The position numbers were made by a program, and so were the translations under genes. A stretch of DNA of 19,349 nucleotides from Actinomycetota bacterium (GTDB lineage Bacteria; Actinomycetota; Actinomycetes; Streptosporangiales; Streptosporangiaceae): the NCBI GenBank assembly GCA_003168295.1, contig PMST01000299.1:1-19349 (forward strand), read 5' to 3'. Shown one piece after another: positions 8,287 through 13,831 of this stretch. Within the stretch, counting starts at the first letter, position 1; every line of letters begins with the position of its first letter. The notes below the pieces were generated by a model. The model was not told the origin of the DNA, ran no database searches, and saw only the letters and a program-made list of their open reading frames with translations.

Positions 8287-8724
8287 CTAGCCGGACGCGT
8301 TCCCGCCGTCACGGTCGACGTAGTCAACCAGGCTGGCCAGGGACTGGGTCCAGCCCACGTCGCACATCGAGTAGCACTCCAGTTGCGGAGTGAGGCCGTG
8401 ATGAGTAAAGCGCAGGACCGTGCCGCCGTCCCCGGCAGGCGCGATGTCGAACGTGATCGTGGTGCCGGCCCAGTCCGGGGTAGGCACTGAGGCGAGCACG
8501 GTCCAGCAGACCCCGGCGGCCCGGTCGGTCCCGTCAACCCGCATCCGCACTTCCTGGCCGCGGAACATGAGTCTGATCTCGCCGCCGGCGCTGCCCGATC
8601 CGGTGGCGGGGGCCCACCACCTGGCGATCGCGTCGGCGGAGGTCAGCGCGTCAAACACGGCCCCGGGCAAGGACTCGAAGGTCTTGGTCGCCTGGTAGCC
8701 GGCGATGTCGGTCGTTGCGGTCAT
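8287..8724 (-). CDS. SRPBCC (AHSA1-like) protein, first in ArsR operon
   Basis: A 145-residue SRPBCC protein. Diagnostic parts are YQATKTFESLPGAVFDALTS (about 9-28), the I-A-R-W-W motif, the G-G-E-I-R-L-M-F strand, a D-W-A-G-T-T-I-T-F-D strand and L-R-F-T-H-H-G-L before the final helix (GWTQSLASLVDYV). The fold is shared with the gene at 7446-7853, but the sequences are clearly different, so this is not a recent duplication. ATG 8724 has a good AAGGAGAG Shine-Dalgarno. It is first after the strong promoter at 8770-8798 and is followed by the ArsR gene. The role is inferred only from context: a ligand-binding or lipid/polyketide-handling protein under ArsR control. Confidence 0.88.
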   Translation of the reverse strand: MTATTDIAGYQATKTFESLPGAVFDALTSADAIARWWAPATGSGSAGGEIRLMFRGQEVRMRVDGTDRAAGVCWTVLASVPTPDWAGTTITFDIAPAGDGGTVLRFTHHGLTPQLECYSMCDVGWTQSLASLVDYVDRDGGNASG

Positions 8725-8766
8725 CGTGCTCTCCTTGTGCCGGGCGGCCTCGTGCCACCTTCTACA

Positions 8767-8792
8767 AGAAGTTTATTAAACAAGTAACTTAT
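8767..8792. promoter_or_regulatory. Operator-like dyad in the promoter spacer
   Basis: The bases around the promoter spacer hold GTTTATTAAAC (8771-8781, a perfect odd palindrome) and AAGTAACTTA (8783-8792 region). A 26-base reading of 8767-8792 matches the perfect palindrome upstream of the MarR gene (13094-13119) at about 16 of 26 positions by eye, the best part being AAGTAAC(C/T)TA. The position over the -10/-35 spacer suits a repressor site, probably for the ArsR of this operon or for the MarR protein. Confidence 0.4.
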
Positions 8793-8798
8793 TGTCAA
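8770..8798 (-). promoter_or_regulatory. Strong sigma-70-type promoter for the SRPBCC-ArsR-SRPBCC operon
   Basis: On the minus strand, TTGACA (8798-8793) is followed by exactly 17 bases and TAAACT (8775-8770). This is a perfect -35 box and a good -10 box in an AT-rich island within high-GC DNA. The expected transcript start is near 8763, giving a leader of about 40 bases before ATG 8724. Confidence 0.7.
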
Positions 8799-8827
8799 GC
8801 GGGCAGTTCGCGCTGGAGTTGTCGGCA

Positions 8828-9145
8828 TCAGAAGATGCGGGCAGGGTGCTCTCGCCCAGGAACCGGGGTGAGGAGGCCAACTTCGACCCCTCCCCCTTCT
8901 TCGACGATCGGGCAGCCTTTGGCGAGTTCCACGGCTTCAGCGAAGTCGTTGGCCGTGACGAGTGTGTAGCCGCCGAGCGGCAGTGGCGTTCCGCAGGTGC
9001 CGACGGGTGTCCGCTCGAAGACTGGGTTGCCGATGTCCATCAGGTGGGAGCCGAGCTGCTTGAACCAGGTTTTCCAGGCTGCGGCGGTATCGGCGGTGCC
9101 GACGTAGTTCTCTGGCTGGCGGTGAACGAGCAGGTAGGTATTCAT
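8828..9145 (-). CDS. YCII/DGPF-domain protein
   Basis: A 105-residue protein starting MNTYLLVHRQPENYVG. It has the YCII (DGPF) ferredoxin-like fold pattern: an opening beta strand, a central helix (AAAWKTWFKQLGSHLMDIG), a GGYTLVTANDFAEAVELAKG core strand and helix, then the GGGVEVGLLTPVPG strand. ATG 9145 is chosen over the longer open frame (to 9415) because AGGAAGGA lies 7 bases upstream and the domain begins there. It diverges from the sigma-factor gene at 9248, with 102 bases between the two. DGPF/YCII proteins are known neighbours of ECF sigma factors, especially ECF42. Enzymatic function is unknown. Confidence 0.87.
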   Translation of the reverse strand: MNTYLLVHRQPENYVGTADTAAAWKTWFKQLGSHLMDIGNPVFERTPVGTCGTPLPLGGYTLVTANDFAEAVELAKGCPIVEEGGGVEVGLLTPVPGREHPARIF

Positions 9146-9247
9146 CTGAATGTCCTTCCTCTGAAATTGGGATGTCACCACACGTAGACACCGCCAACAC
9201 ATGGAAGTGGGCGCATCGGGCGGCGCAGAGTATGCGACGATATCGCC

Positions 9248-10243
9248 GTGACCGCCGAGGAGCTGATTGACCTGGCCCGCGCGGGCGATGGGGAGGCGTT
9301 CCGCCAGCTCGTCGGCCCTTACCAGCGAGAGCTGCAGGTGCACTGCTACCGGATGCTGGGTTCGGTCCAAGACGCCGAGGATGCCATGCAGGACGCGCTG
9401 CTGACGGCCTGGCAAGGGCTGGGCGGTTTCCAGGAACGCGCCTCAATCCGGACCTGGCTGTACCGGGTGGTCACCACGCGCTGCCTAAATGCGCGGCGAT
9501 CTGCTCGGCGCCGCCGCGGGACAAGTGCCCTGCCAGGTCCCCAGCCACCTCAGCCGACTCGACTGGGCGAGGTGACCTGGCTCGAACCCTATCCCGATGT
9601 CCTCCTGGAAGGTCTTGCCGACGCTGAGCCAGGGCCCGAGGCCGGGTACGAGACACACGAAGCGATCTCACTAGCTTTCATCACCGCAGTTCCGCTACTT
9701 CCGCCGCGGCAGCGCGCGGTCCTGATCCTGCGCGACGTACTCGGGTTCGCCGCCGGTGAGGCGGCCCGGATCCTCGGCTCCACCGAGGAGTCCGTGACAA
9801 GCGCGCTCCAGCGTGCCCGCGCCACCATGCGCAACCGCCTCCCGCATGGAGCCGAACCACCACCGGCACCCGGATCGGCCAGCGAGAAGCAGCTCATAGA
9901 CCGGCTCACCCATGCCTACGAGACGGGCGACGTAGACGCCATCATCGCCCTGTTCACCGAAGATGCGTGGCTGACTATGCCGCCGGCGCCGCTGGAATAT
10001 CAGGGTCAAGACCTGATCGCCCGTTTCCTGACGGCGATCTCGTTCCGAGACGGACGTACCTACCGGCTCATCCTCACGCGGGCTAACGGCCAGCTCGCCT
10101 TCGGCGCCTACCTGCGCGAAGGGCGACCTGACGGTGCACAGGCAAACAGTCTGCTGGTGCTCACCCTCACCGGGAGCCGCATCCAGGCAATGACCCGCTT
10201 TAGGGGCAGGATGCTGCCTCGCTTCGGCCTGCCGCCCAGCTAA
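9248..10243 (+). CDS. ECF sigma factor with SnoaL-like C-terminal domain (SigG/SigX5-type)
   Basis: A 331-residue sigma factor. Region 2 is at about 12-90 (HCYRMLGSVQDAEDAMQDAL, then TAWQGLGGF and RTWLYRVVTTRCLNARR). A W-L-E-P-Y-P-D linker at 111-117 is a mark of SnoaL-tailed sigma factors. Region 4 is at about 141-198 (LLPPRQRAVLILRDVLGF through the TEESVTSALQRARATMR recognition helix). A SnoaL/NTF2-like domain fills residues 212-331 (YETGDVDAIIALFTEDAWLT). In related factors the fused SnoaL domain replaces an anti-sigma factor and modulates activity. The GTG 9248 start begins at the conserved N-terminus; no good Shine-Dalgarno is visible. It diverges from the YCII gene, a probable member of its regulon. 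Exact ECF group not determined. Confidence 0.88.
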   Translation: MTAEELIDLARAGDGEAFRQLVGPYQRELQVHCYRMLGSVQDAEDAMQDALLTAWQGLGGFQERASIRTWLYRVVTTRCLNARRSARRRRGTSALPGPQPPQPTRLGEVTWLEPYPDVLLEGLADAEPGPEAGYETHEAISLAFITAVPLLPPRQRAVLILRDVLGFAAGEAARILGSTEESVTSALQRARATMRNRLPHGAEPPPAPGSASEKQLIDRLTHAYETGDVDAIIALFTEDAWLTMPPAPLEYQGQDLIARFLTAISFRDGRTYRLILTRANGQLAFGAYLREGRPDGAQANSLLVLTLTGSRIQAMTRFRGRMLPRFGLPPS

Positions 10244-10455
10244 AAGGCCCACCCGGTATCTATCACCCAGCCGGACCCGTCGGATTCCGGGCGCCGGGCC
10301 AAGCTGACGATTGCCAGCGCTGCGTCCTGCGCATCCCCGAGCTGGTGCTCGCCTGCCTCGACCCGCGGATCGCCGCCACCGAGCCGGACCCGGATCCAGG
10401 ACCTGCTCCGGTCCAGCGAGGGGCTGAACGTGGGGACGAACTTCCTGCCCTGGCG
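10240..10455 (-). pseudogene. Unrecognised C-terminal gene fragment, tail-to-tail with the sigma factor
   Basis: Read on the minus strand, about 69 codons end at a TAG (10242-10240) overlapping the sigma-factor stop. The codons have strong G/C third positions, and the end of the protein reads LAIVSLARRPESDGSGWVID then TGWAF. The frame runs into stop codons upstream of about 10455 with no usable start. It looks like the surviving C-terminus of a decayed gene. I do not recognise the family. The rest of the 10244-10583 stretch holds nothing else I can support apart from the ArsR promoter region. Confidence 0.4.
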
Positions 10456-10544
10456 CGCAGGTTACGGATTGTGCCGGGTGAGTTCTCAGTGATGAGCAGG
10501 CGGCAGCGTACGGCTGGACGGCGCATTGGCCAAGTCAGGCCATG

Positions 10545-10574
10545 TAGACAAGAGCATTGTGACAGTGGTAGCTT
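10545..10574 (+). promoter_or_regulatory. Candidate promoter of the ArsR/SRPBCC-YCII operon
   Basis: TAGACA (10545-10550) and TAGCTT (10569-10574) are separated by 18 bases. Transcription would begin near 10581, within a few bases of the ArsR ATG at 10584, where no Shine-Dalgarno is present. A leaderless or near-leaderless mRNA is therefore likely, as is common in actinobacteria. Confidence 0.4.
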
Positions 10575-10583
10575 GCGAAAGTC

Positions 10584-10964
10584 ATGACTAACGCAAGGTC
10601 GATGATCGAGGTGCTCGGCGAGCCGATGCGCGTCACGATCCTCGAGCGGCTCCTCGAGACACCGGCCACCGCGACAGAACTCGCGCAGCACCTTCCCGTG
10701 ACCCGGTCAGCGGTCTCTCAGCACCTGCAACTGCTGAAGTCCGTCGGGCTGGTCGACGACACGCCCGCCGGCACCCGCCGGGTGTACAGGGTGGACCCGG
10801 ATGCTCTCGCGCTGCTGCGCAGTTACTTCGACGCGTTCTGGAACCGCTCGCTCGAGGGTTTCCGCCGCGCCGCCGAGATGACCGCCCAGCCCCCAGCAGG
10901 CCGCCCAGGCCCCGGCCAGGACCTCGACTACCCGCAGCCCGATTCCCCAGGAGGAGCGCAGTGA
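10584..10964 (+). CDS. ArsR-family winged-helix regulator
   Basis: A 126-residue regulator. It has the family's opening helix (VLGEPMRVTILERLLETP, about 10-27), the helix-turn-helix ATELAQHLPVTRSAVSQHLQ (about 30-49) with LLKSVGLVDD, and the wing AGTRRVYRV. The YFDAFWNRSLEGFRRAAE helix belongs to the SRPBCC-linked ArsR subgroup. No cysteines are present, so it is not a classical metal sensor. The last ~20 residues are Pro/Gly-rich and probably disordered. The stop overlaps the next gene as GTGA (10961-10964), with AGGAGG just upstream, so regulator and effector are translationally coupled. It probably represses its own operon. Confidence 0.92.
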   Translation: MTNARSMIEVLGEPMRVTILERLLETPATATELAQHLPVTRSAVSQHLQLLKSVGLVDDTPAGTRRVYRVDPDALALLRSYFDAFWNRSLEGFRRAAEMTAQPPAGRPGPGQDLDYPQPDSPGGAQ

Positions 10965-11791
10965 CGACGCAGCCCAGTCCCACCTCGGTCAGCACCGAAG
11001 TCGAGGTCGATGCCAGCGCGGAGCAGGCGTTCCGCGTCTTCACTGAAGGGATCGGCACCTGGTGGGACGACGACAAGCACATCCTGCAGGCCCCGCTGGC
11101 CGAGATGGTCTTCGAGCCCTATGCCGGCGGCCACATCATCGATCGCGGCACCGATGGCAGTGAATGCCGCTGGGCCACAGTTCTCGCCTACGAACCGCCC
11201 GTACGGGTCTGTTTCAGCTGGGACATCAACCTCCGGTGGCAGATCGAGCCCGACCCGGAGCGCGCCAGCGAGGTCGAGATCACCTTCACCGAGCTCACGC
11301 CCGGCCGCACCCTGGTGGTGCTGACCCACCGGCACCTCGACCGGCATGGCGACGGGTGGGAAGGCATGCGCGACACGGTCGGCTCGGGCTGGGGCCTGAG
11401 CGGCTTCGCCCAGGCGGCCCGGCAGCCTTTCAGTGGCGTTGCGCTCGGCAAGCCGCTCCCGGCCGTCACTGATGACTCGATGCGGTCCAGGATCGCCCAG
11501 GCCAAGCCCTACACCGTCATGGTGCTGCATACCACCGCAGCCTTCACCCGTCCCGCCTGCGACGCCGTCGTGTGGGAACACGGACGACGCAACGTGGCAC
11601 TCGCCGAAGCGGGCCTGCTCCCGGTCGTCCTTCCCGCCGCCGACGACAGCGGCATCGCCGGCTACGGCATCTTCAATGCCGACTTCGACACGACCCGCCG
11701 CCTCATGGACAACGACCCTGGCGTGCGCGCCGGCATCTTCAGCATCGAACTGCACCCAGTGCGCGGCTTCCCCGGATCCTGCCTGCCATGA
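10961..11791 (+). CDS. SRPBCC-YCII fusion protein
   Basis: A 276-residue two-domain protein. Residues about 8-150 are SRPBCC/AHSA1: STEVEVDASAEQAFRVFTEG, then T-W-W, E-P-Y-A-G-G, the P-P-V-R-V-C-F-S-W strand and the L-V-V-L-T-H-R-H-L strand with the closing helix GWGLSGFAQA. A linker follows, and residues about 183-276 look like a YCII domain: YTVMVLHTT, the W-E-H-G-R-R-N-V-A-L helix, and GIFNADFDTTRRLMDNDPGV leading to A-G-I-F-S-I-E-L-H-P. Both component folds also occur as separate genes within 3.5 kb (7446-8724 and 8828-9145). GTG 10961 follows AGGAGG and overlaps the ArsR stop. The SRPBCC part is firm, the YCII part likely. Confidence 0.85.
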   Translation: MTTQPSPTSVSTEVEVDASAEQAFRVFTEGIGTWWDDDKHILQAPLAEMVFEPYAGGHIIDRGTDGSECRWATVLAYEPPVRVCFSWDINLRWQIEPDPERASEVEITFTELTPGRTLVVLTHRHLDRHGDGWEGMRDTVGSGWGLSGFAQAARQPFSGVALGKPLPAVTDDSMRSRIAQAKPYTVMVLHTTAAFTRPACDAVVWEHGRRNVALAEAGLLPVVLPAADDSGIAGYGIFNADFDTTRRLMDNDPGVRAGIFSIELHPVRGFPGSCLP

Positions 11792-11811
11792 CCGGCAGCA
11801 CCGGTTGATCG

Positions 11812-12096
11812 TCACACCCGCTCACCCTCGGCGGCCAGGGCGCGGCCGAGCGACTCGTGGACCTTGCCGTGGTAGCAGGCCACGGCGAGGGCGAGCCAGC
11901 GTTGCAGTTCGCCGAGCGTCATGACAGCGCGTGGCCCCCCCTGTCGTAGCCGCCGCGCCTGCCTTCGCGACACGCCCAGCTGAGAGGCCGCCGGGCCGGC
12001 AAACTCCAGGCCAACCCCCCGCTGCGCGGCGAGTTCCCTGATCACGCCGGCCCGGCGGACAGCCAGGCCCCACGCCTCTGTCGCTGCGGTCAGCAC
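11812..12096 (-). pseudogene. Internally deleted TniA/Mu-type transposase remnant
   Basis: The minus-strand frame has an N-terminal part of about 50 residues (AWGLAVRRAGVIRELAAQRG through QLGVSRRQARRLRQG), resembling the helix-turn-helix start of TniA/Mu-type transposases. It then jumps to TLGELQRWLALAVACYHGKV and HESLGRAL, which resembles the end of the rve catalytic core (the usual motif is YH..xHxxLG). The whole DDE catalytic domain between them, normally some 200-300 residues, is absent. The join lies around 11930. The frame remains open up to 12162, but the part beyond about 12110 is antisense to the hydrolase fragment. GTG 12096 is the likely original start. No inverted repeats were identified. 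A non-functional scar of a mobile element. Confidence 0.6.
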
Positions 12097-12116
12097 CCCC
12101 GCCCTGCCAGTGGTAC

Positions 12117-12283
12117 ATGACTGAGCTATTACCCGATCCAGCCGTCGAGCATAAGCGCGCACGCAACGACGCTGTCGAGATTCACTATGTGGTGGCTGGC
12201 CGTAGCGAAGCCGTGGTGCTGCTGCACGGATTCCCCCAGACCTGGTTGCCGTGGCGGAAGATCATCCCGCTGCTCGCCCGGCA
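12117..12283 (+). pseudogene. Alpha/beta hydrolase N-terminal fragment
   Basis: ATG 12117 begins about 55 codons that match the N-terminus of epoxide-hydrolase/haloalkane-dehalogenase-type alpha/beta hydrolases: VEIHYVVAGRSEAVVLLHGF then PQTWLPWRKIIPLLAR, with the oxyanion-hole H-G-F-P. The similarity stops near 12283, before the nucleophile elbow; the frame continues to a stop at 12470 with no recognisable protein. The catalytic triad is missing, so it cannot be an active hydrolase. The bases 12284-12479 hold nothing I can identify. Confidence 0.75.
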
Positions 12284-12479
12284 CCCACCGGGCAATCGCG
12301 CCGAGCGGCAGGAGTCGCAAGGTCGATCCGCGATGATGATCCGGACCCGCCGACCCCGGTACGAACAGCGGTGGTGTCGCTCCTATGCGATCGCAGTGGC
12401 GCTGGGGGCGGCACTGACGGCACCACGAGGCGGAGCCCGCCGCCCTGGCCGTGGCGGCGGACCGCGGTGACCGTGCCGA

Positions 12480-12851
12480 TCAGTTGGAGGCCATGCGGGC
12501 GGCGTCGAACGGGGCCCGGTCGAAGACGAACCGGTTGTAGGTGATCTTGCCGTCCTTGACGGTGACGCACTCGGCGCCTGGAGCGCTCTTTACTGGCACG
12601 GTCGCGGTGTCGTACATGATCAGCGCGGTTTCCTCGTCGCCGAAGGCGGCGATCATTTCCGAGCCGGTGACGATCTGCGCGAACGGGCTCATGAAGGCGC
12701 GGTACGCCGCGGCGCCTTCCAGGCGCCCCGCCGGCGCGTCGCAGATGATGTCGTCGGCGATATAGCTCATGGCCTTGTCCAGGTCGTGACTGGTCCAGGC
12801 CTGGTAGTAGGCCAGCGCGGTCTGCAGCGCGGGACTGGTGGTGTCGGTCAT
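12480..12851 (-). CDS. SnoaL-like / NTF2-family protein
   Basis: A 123-residue single-domain protein of the NTF2-like (SnoaL) cone fold: ALAYYQAWTSHDLDKAMSYI (about 12-31) and ADDIICDAPAGRLEGAAAYR (about 32-51) form the helix pair and first strand, and VTVKDGKITYNRFVFDRAPF is the closing sheet. The fold is used for small-molecule isomerases and hydratases and for ligand-binding proteins; no specific function can be given. ATG 12851 has a clear AAAGGAAA Shine-Dalgarno. It is divergent from the MarR gene, and the shared promoter region holds a perfect palindrome. Its predicted transcript would carry a leader of about 250 bases with two strong hairpins. Confidence 0.87.
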   Translation of the reverse strand: MTDTTSPALQTALAYYQAWTSHDLDKAMSYIADDIICDAPAGRLEGAAAYRAFMSPFAQIVTGSEMIAAFGDEETALIMYDTATVPVKSAPGAECVTVKDGKITYNRFVFDRAPFDAARMASN

Positions 12852-12900
12852 GGCTGTTTCCTTTCATGATGGGATCTGCGGGCGATCCGTTCTGTGTGAA

Positions 12901-12936
12901 GCCGGCCGGGCCGGGCGCTGCCGCGGCCCGGCCGGC
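12901..12936 (-). other. Perfect 13-bp stem-loop in the SnoaL leader
   Basis: Bases 12901-12913 (GCCGGCCGGGCCG) and 12924-12936 are exact reverse complements around a 10-base loop. The stem is entirely G/C. It begins 50 bases upstream of the SnoaL start codon and would lie in that gene's mRNA leader. No T-run follows on either strand, so a simple terminator is not indicated. Confidence 0.65.
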
Positions 12937-12988
12937 AGATCTGGTGCTCCCGTCGCCACGGCGTGCCAGATGCGGTGACACTGATCTA

Positions 12989-13006
12989 GCCGGGCTTCAG
13001 CCCGGC
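12989..13006 (-). other. 7-bp stem with tetraloop in the SnoaL leader
   Basis: GCCGGGC (12989-12995), loop TTCA, GCCCGGC (13000-13006). A further GCCGGGC at 13012-13018 could compete for the same partner, so two mutually exclusive structures are possible. Confidence 0.5.
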
Positions 13007-13076
13007 ACTGGGCCGGGCATGCGGGGCCTGCCGTGCTCGGCCGGGTGAGGCAGGTGCCTGGCCTACGTGTACAAAC

Positions 13077-13105
13077 TTGCTTCAGCAACTTACTTAGGTT
13101 ACTTT
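13077..13105 (+). promoter_or_regulatory. Promoter of the MarR gene
   Basis: TTGCTT (13077-13082), 17 bases, TACTTT (13100-13105). The -10 box lies inside the left arm of the perfect palindrome. The transcript start would be near 13112, with GGTGA at 13127-13131 as the ribosome site for ATG 13136. Confidence 0.55.
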
Positions 13106-13119
13106 ATAAAGTAACCTAA
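13094..13119. promoter_or_regulatory. 26-bp perfect palindrome, probable MarR operator
   Basis: TTAGGTTACTTTA (13094-13106) is followed immediately by its exact reverse complement (13107-13119). Perfect, gapless dyads of this length are typical for homodimeric winged-helix repressors. It lies 17 bases upstream of the MarR start and covers the -10 boxes of both divergent promoters, so binding should shut off both genes. Confidence 0.85.
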
Positions 13120-13136
13120 TCAGATTGGTGAAACAA
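13108..13136 (-). promoter_or_regulatory. Promoter of the SnoaL-like gene
   Basis: On the minus strand TTGTTT (13136-13131), 17 bases, TACTTT (13113-13108). The -10 box is the mirror image of the MarR -10 box, in the right arm of the palindrome, and the -35 box touches the MarR start codon. The two promoters face each other and overlap. Confidence 0.5.
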
Positions 13137-13831
13137 TGTCAAGAACCCAAGGCGGCCCGCCGGCAGTCCCGCCGCTGGCCATGAAAATCAGCGCGCTGTT
13201 CGACGCGCTGGTAGAGGCGCTGCACACGGCGCTGCCGGCCGCCGGCTTCACCGACATCCGCCCTGCGCACAGCATCAACCTCTTCCGCGTGATCGACGAT
13301 GAGGGCACCCGCCCCACCGTACTTGCGCGCCGCGCCGGCGTCACACCGCAGGCAATGGCCGAGATCACCCGCTACCTCGAAGATCACGGCTATGCCGAGC
13401 GCCTCCCCGATCCCGACGACGGCCGCGCCCGCATCGTCAGGCTGACCCCGCGCGGACGGGAAGCCGCCGCCGTCGCTGGCCGGGTGTTCACCGATCTGGA
13501 GGCGAAATGGGAGGAGCACCTCGGCGGCCGCCAGATGGCACAGCTCCGCACGATGGTCGGCGAACTGGCCAGCCTAGGGACCGGCCAGGTCCGACGGGCC
13601 TTAGGCTTGTCTCTTAACCTCTGTGAAGCAAGCGGTGCGGTGGCTGGGCGAGCAGATCGCCTGAATTTGGGGCGGTCCGTTTTGCGGATGTGCGATCTGG
13701 TGCCTGGTGCTAAGAGGCTGCCGTTCGCTCATCCGGCGCGGGTCTCCGGATCGCGAGGCGGACTTGTGTCTGGGGGAGAGCAGGCCTGCTATCGGGTGGC
13801 TGAGGTTTCGGCGAGCCGTCTGGTGAGGTAG
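13136..13831 (+). CDS. MarR-family regulator with an extraneous C-terminal tail
   Basis: A 231-residue frame of which residues 1 to about 157 are MarR: helix LFDALVEALHTAL, recognition region RPTVLARRAGVTPQAMAEIT (about 60-79), the wing PDPDDGRARIVRLTPRGREA (about 91-110) and the dimer helices AGRVFTDLEAKWEEHLG and MAQLRTMVGELASL. MarR proteins usually end here. The remaining ~74 residues resemble nothing I know and run into DNA belonging to a decayed sigma factor on the other strand, so the native 3' end was probably lost at about 13605 (near CTTGTCTC) and the frame now reads into foreign sequence. DNA-binding and dimer parts look complete, so it may still work. It probably binds the palindrome at 13094-13119. 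Confidence 0.85.
   Translation: MSRTQGGPPAVPPLAMKISALFDALVEALHTALPAAGFTDIRPAHSINLFRVIDDEGTRPTVLARRAGVTPQAMAEITRYLEDHGYAERLPDPDDGRARIVRLTPRGREAAAVAGRVFTDLEAKWEEHLGGRQMAQLRTMVGELASLGTGQVRRALGLSLNLCEASGAVAGRADRLNLGRSVLRMCDLVPGAKRLPFAHPARVSGSRGGLVSGGEQACYRVAEVSASRLVR

Noticed and set aside
9171..9198. TGTCAC at 9173-9178 as an ECF-type -35 box for the sigma-factor gene
   Set aside because: No matching CGTC-like -10 box at 16-18 bases; only 4-bp outer dyad symmetry (TGTC...GACA).
12901..12936. The 13-bp stem as an intrinsic terminator
   Set aside because: No T-run on either side, and it lies upstream of a gene rather than after one.
12864..13088. A 74-codon minus-strand frame (TTG start) inside the SnoaL leader
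   Set aside because: Arg/Pro-rich composition typical of shadow frames in high-GC DNA, no ribosome site, and it spans both hairpins.
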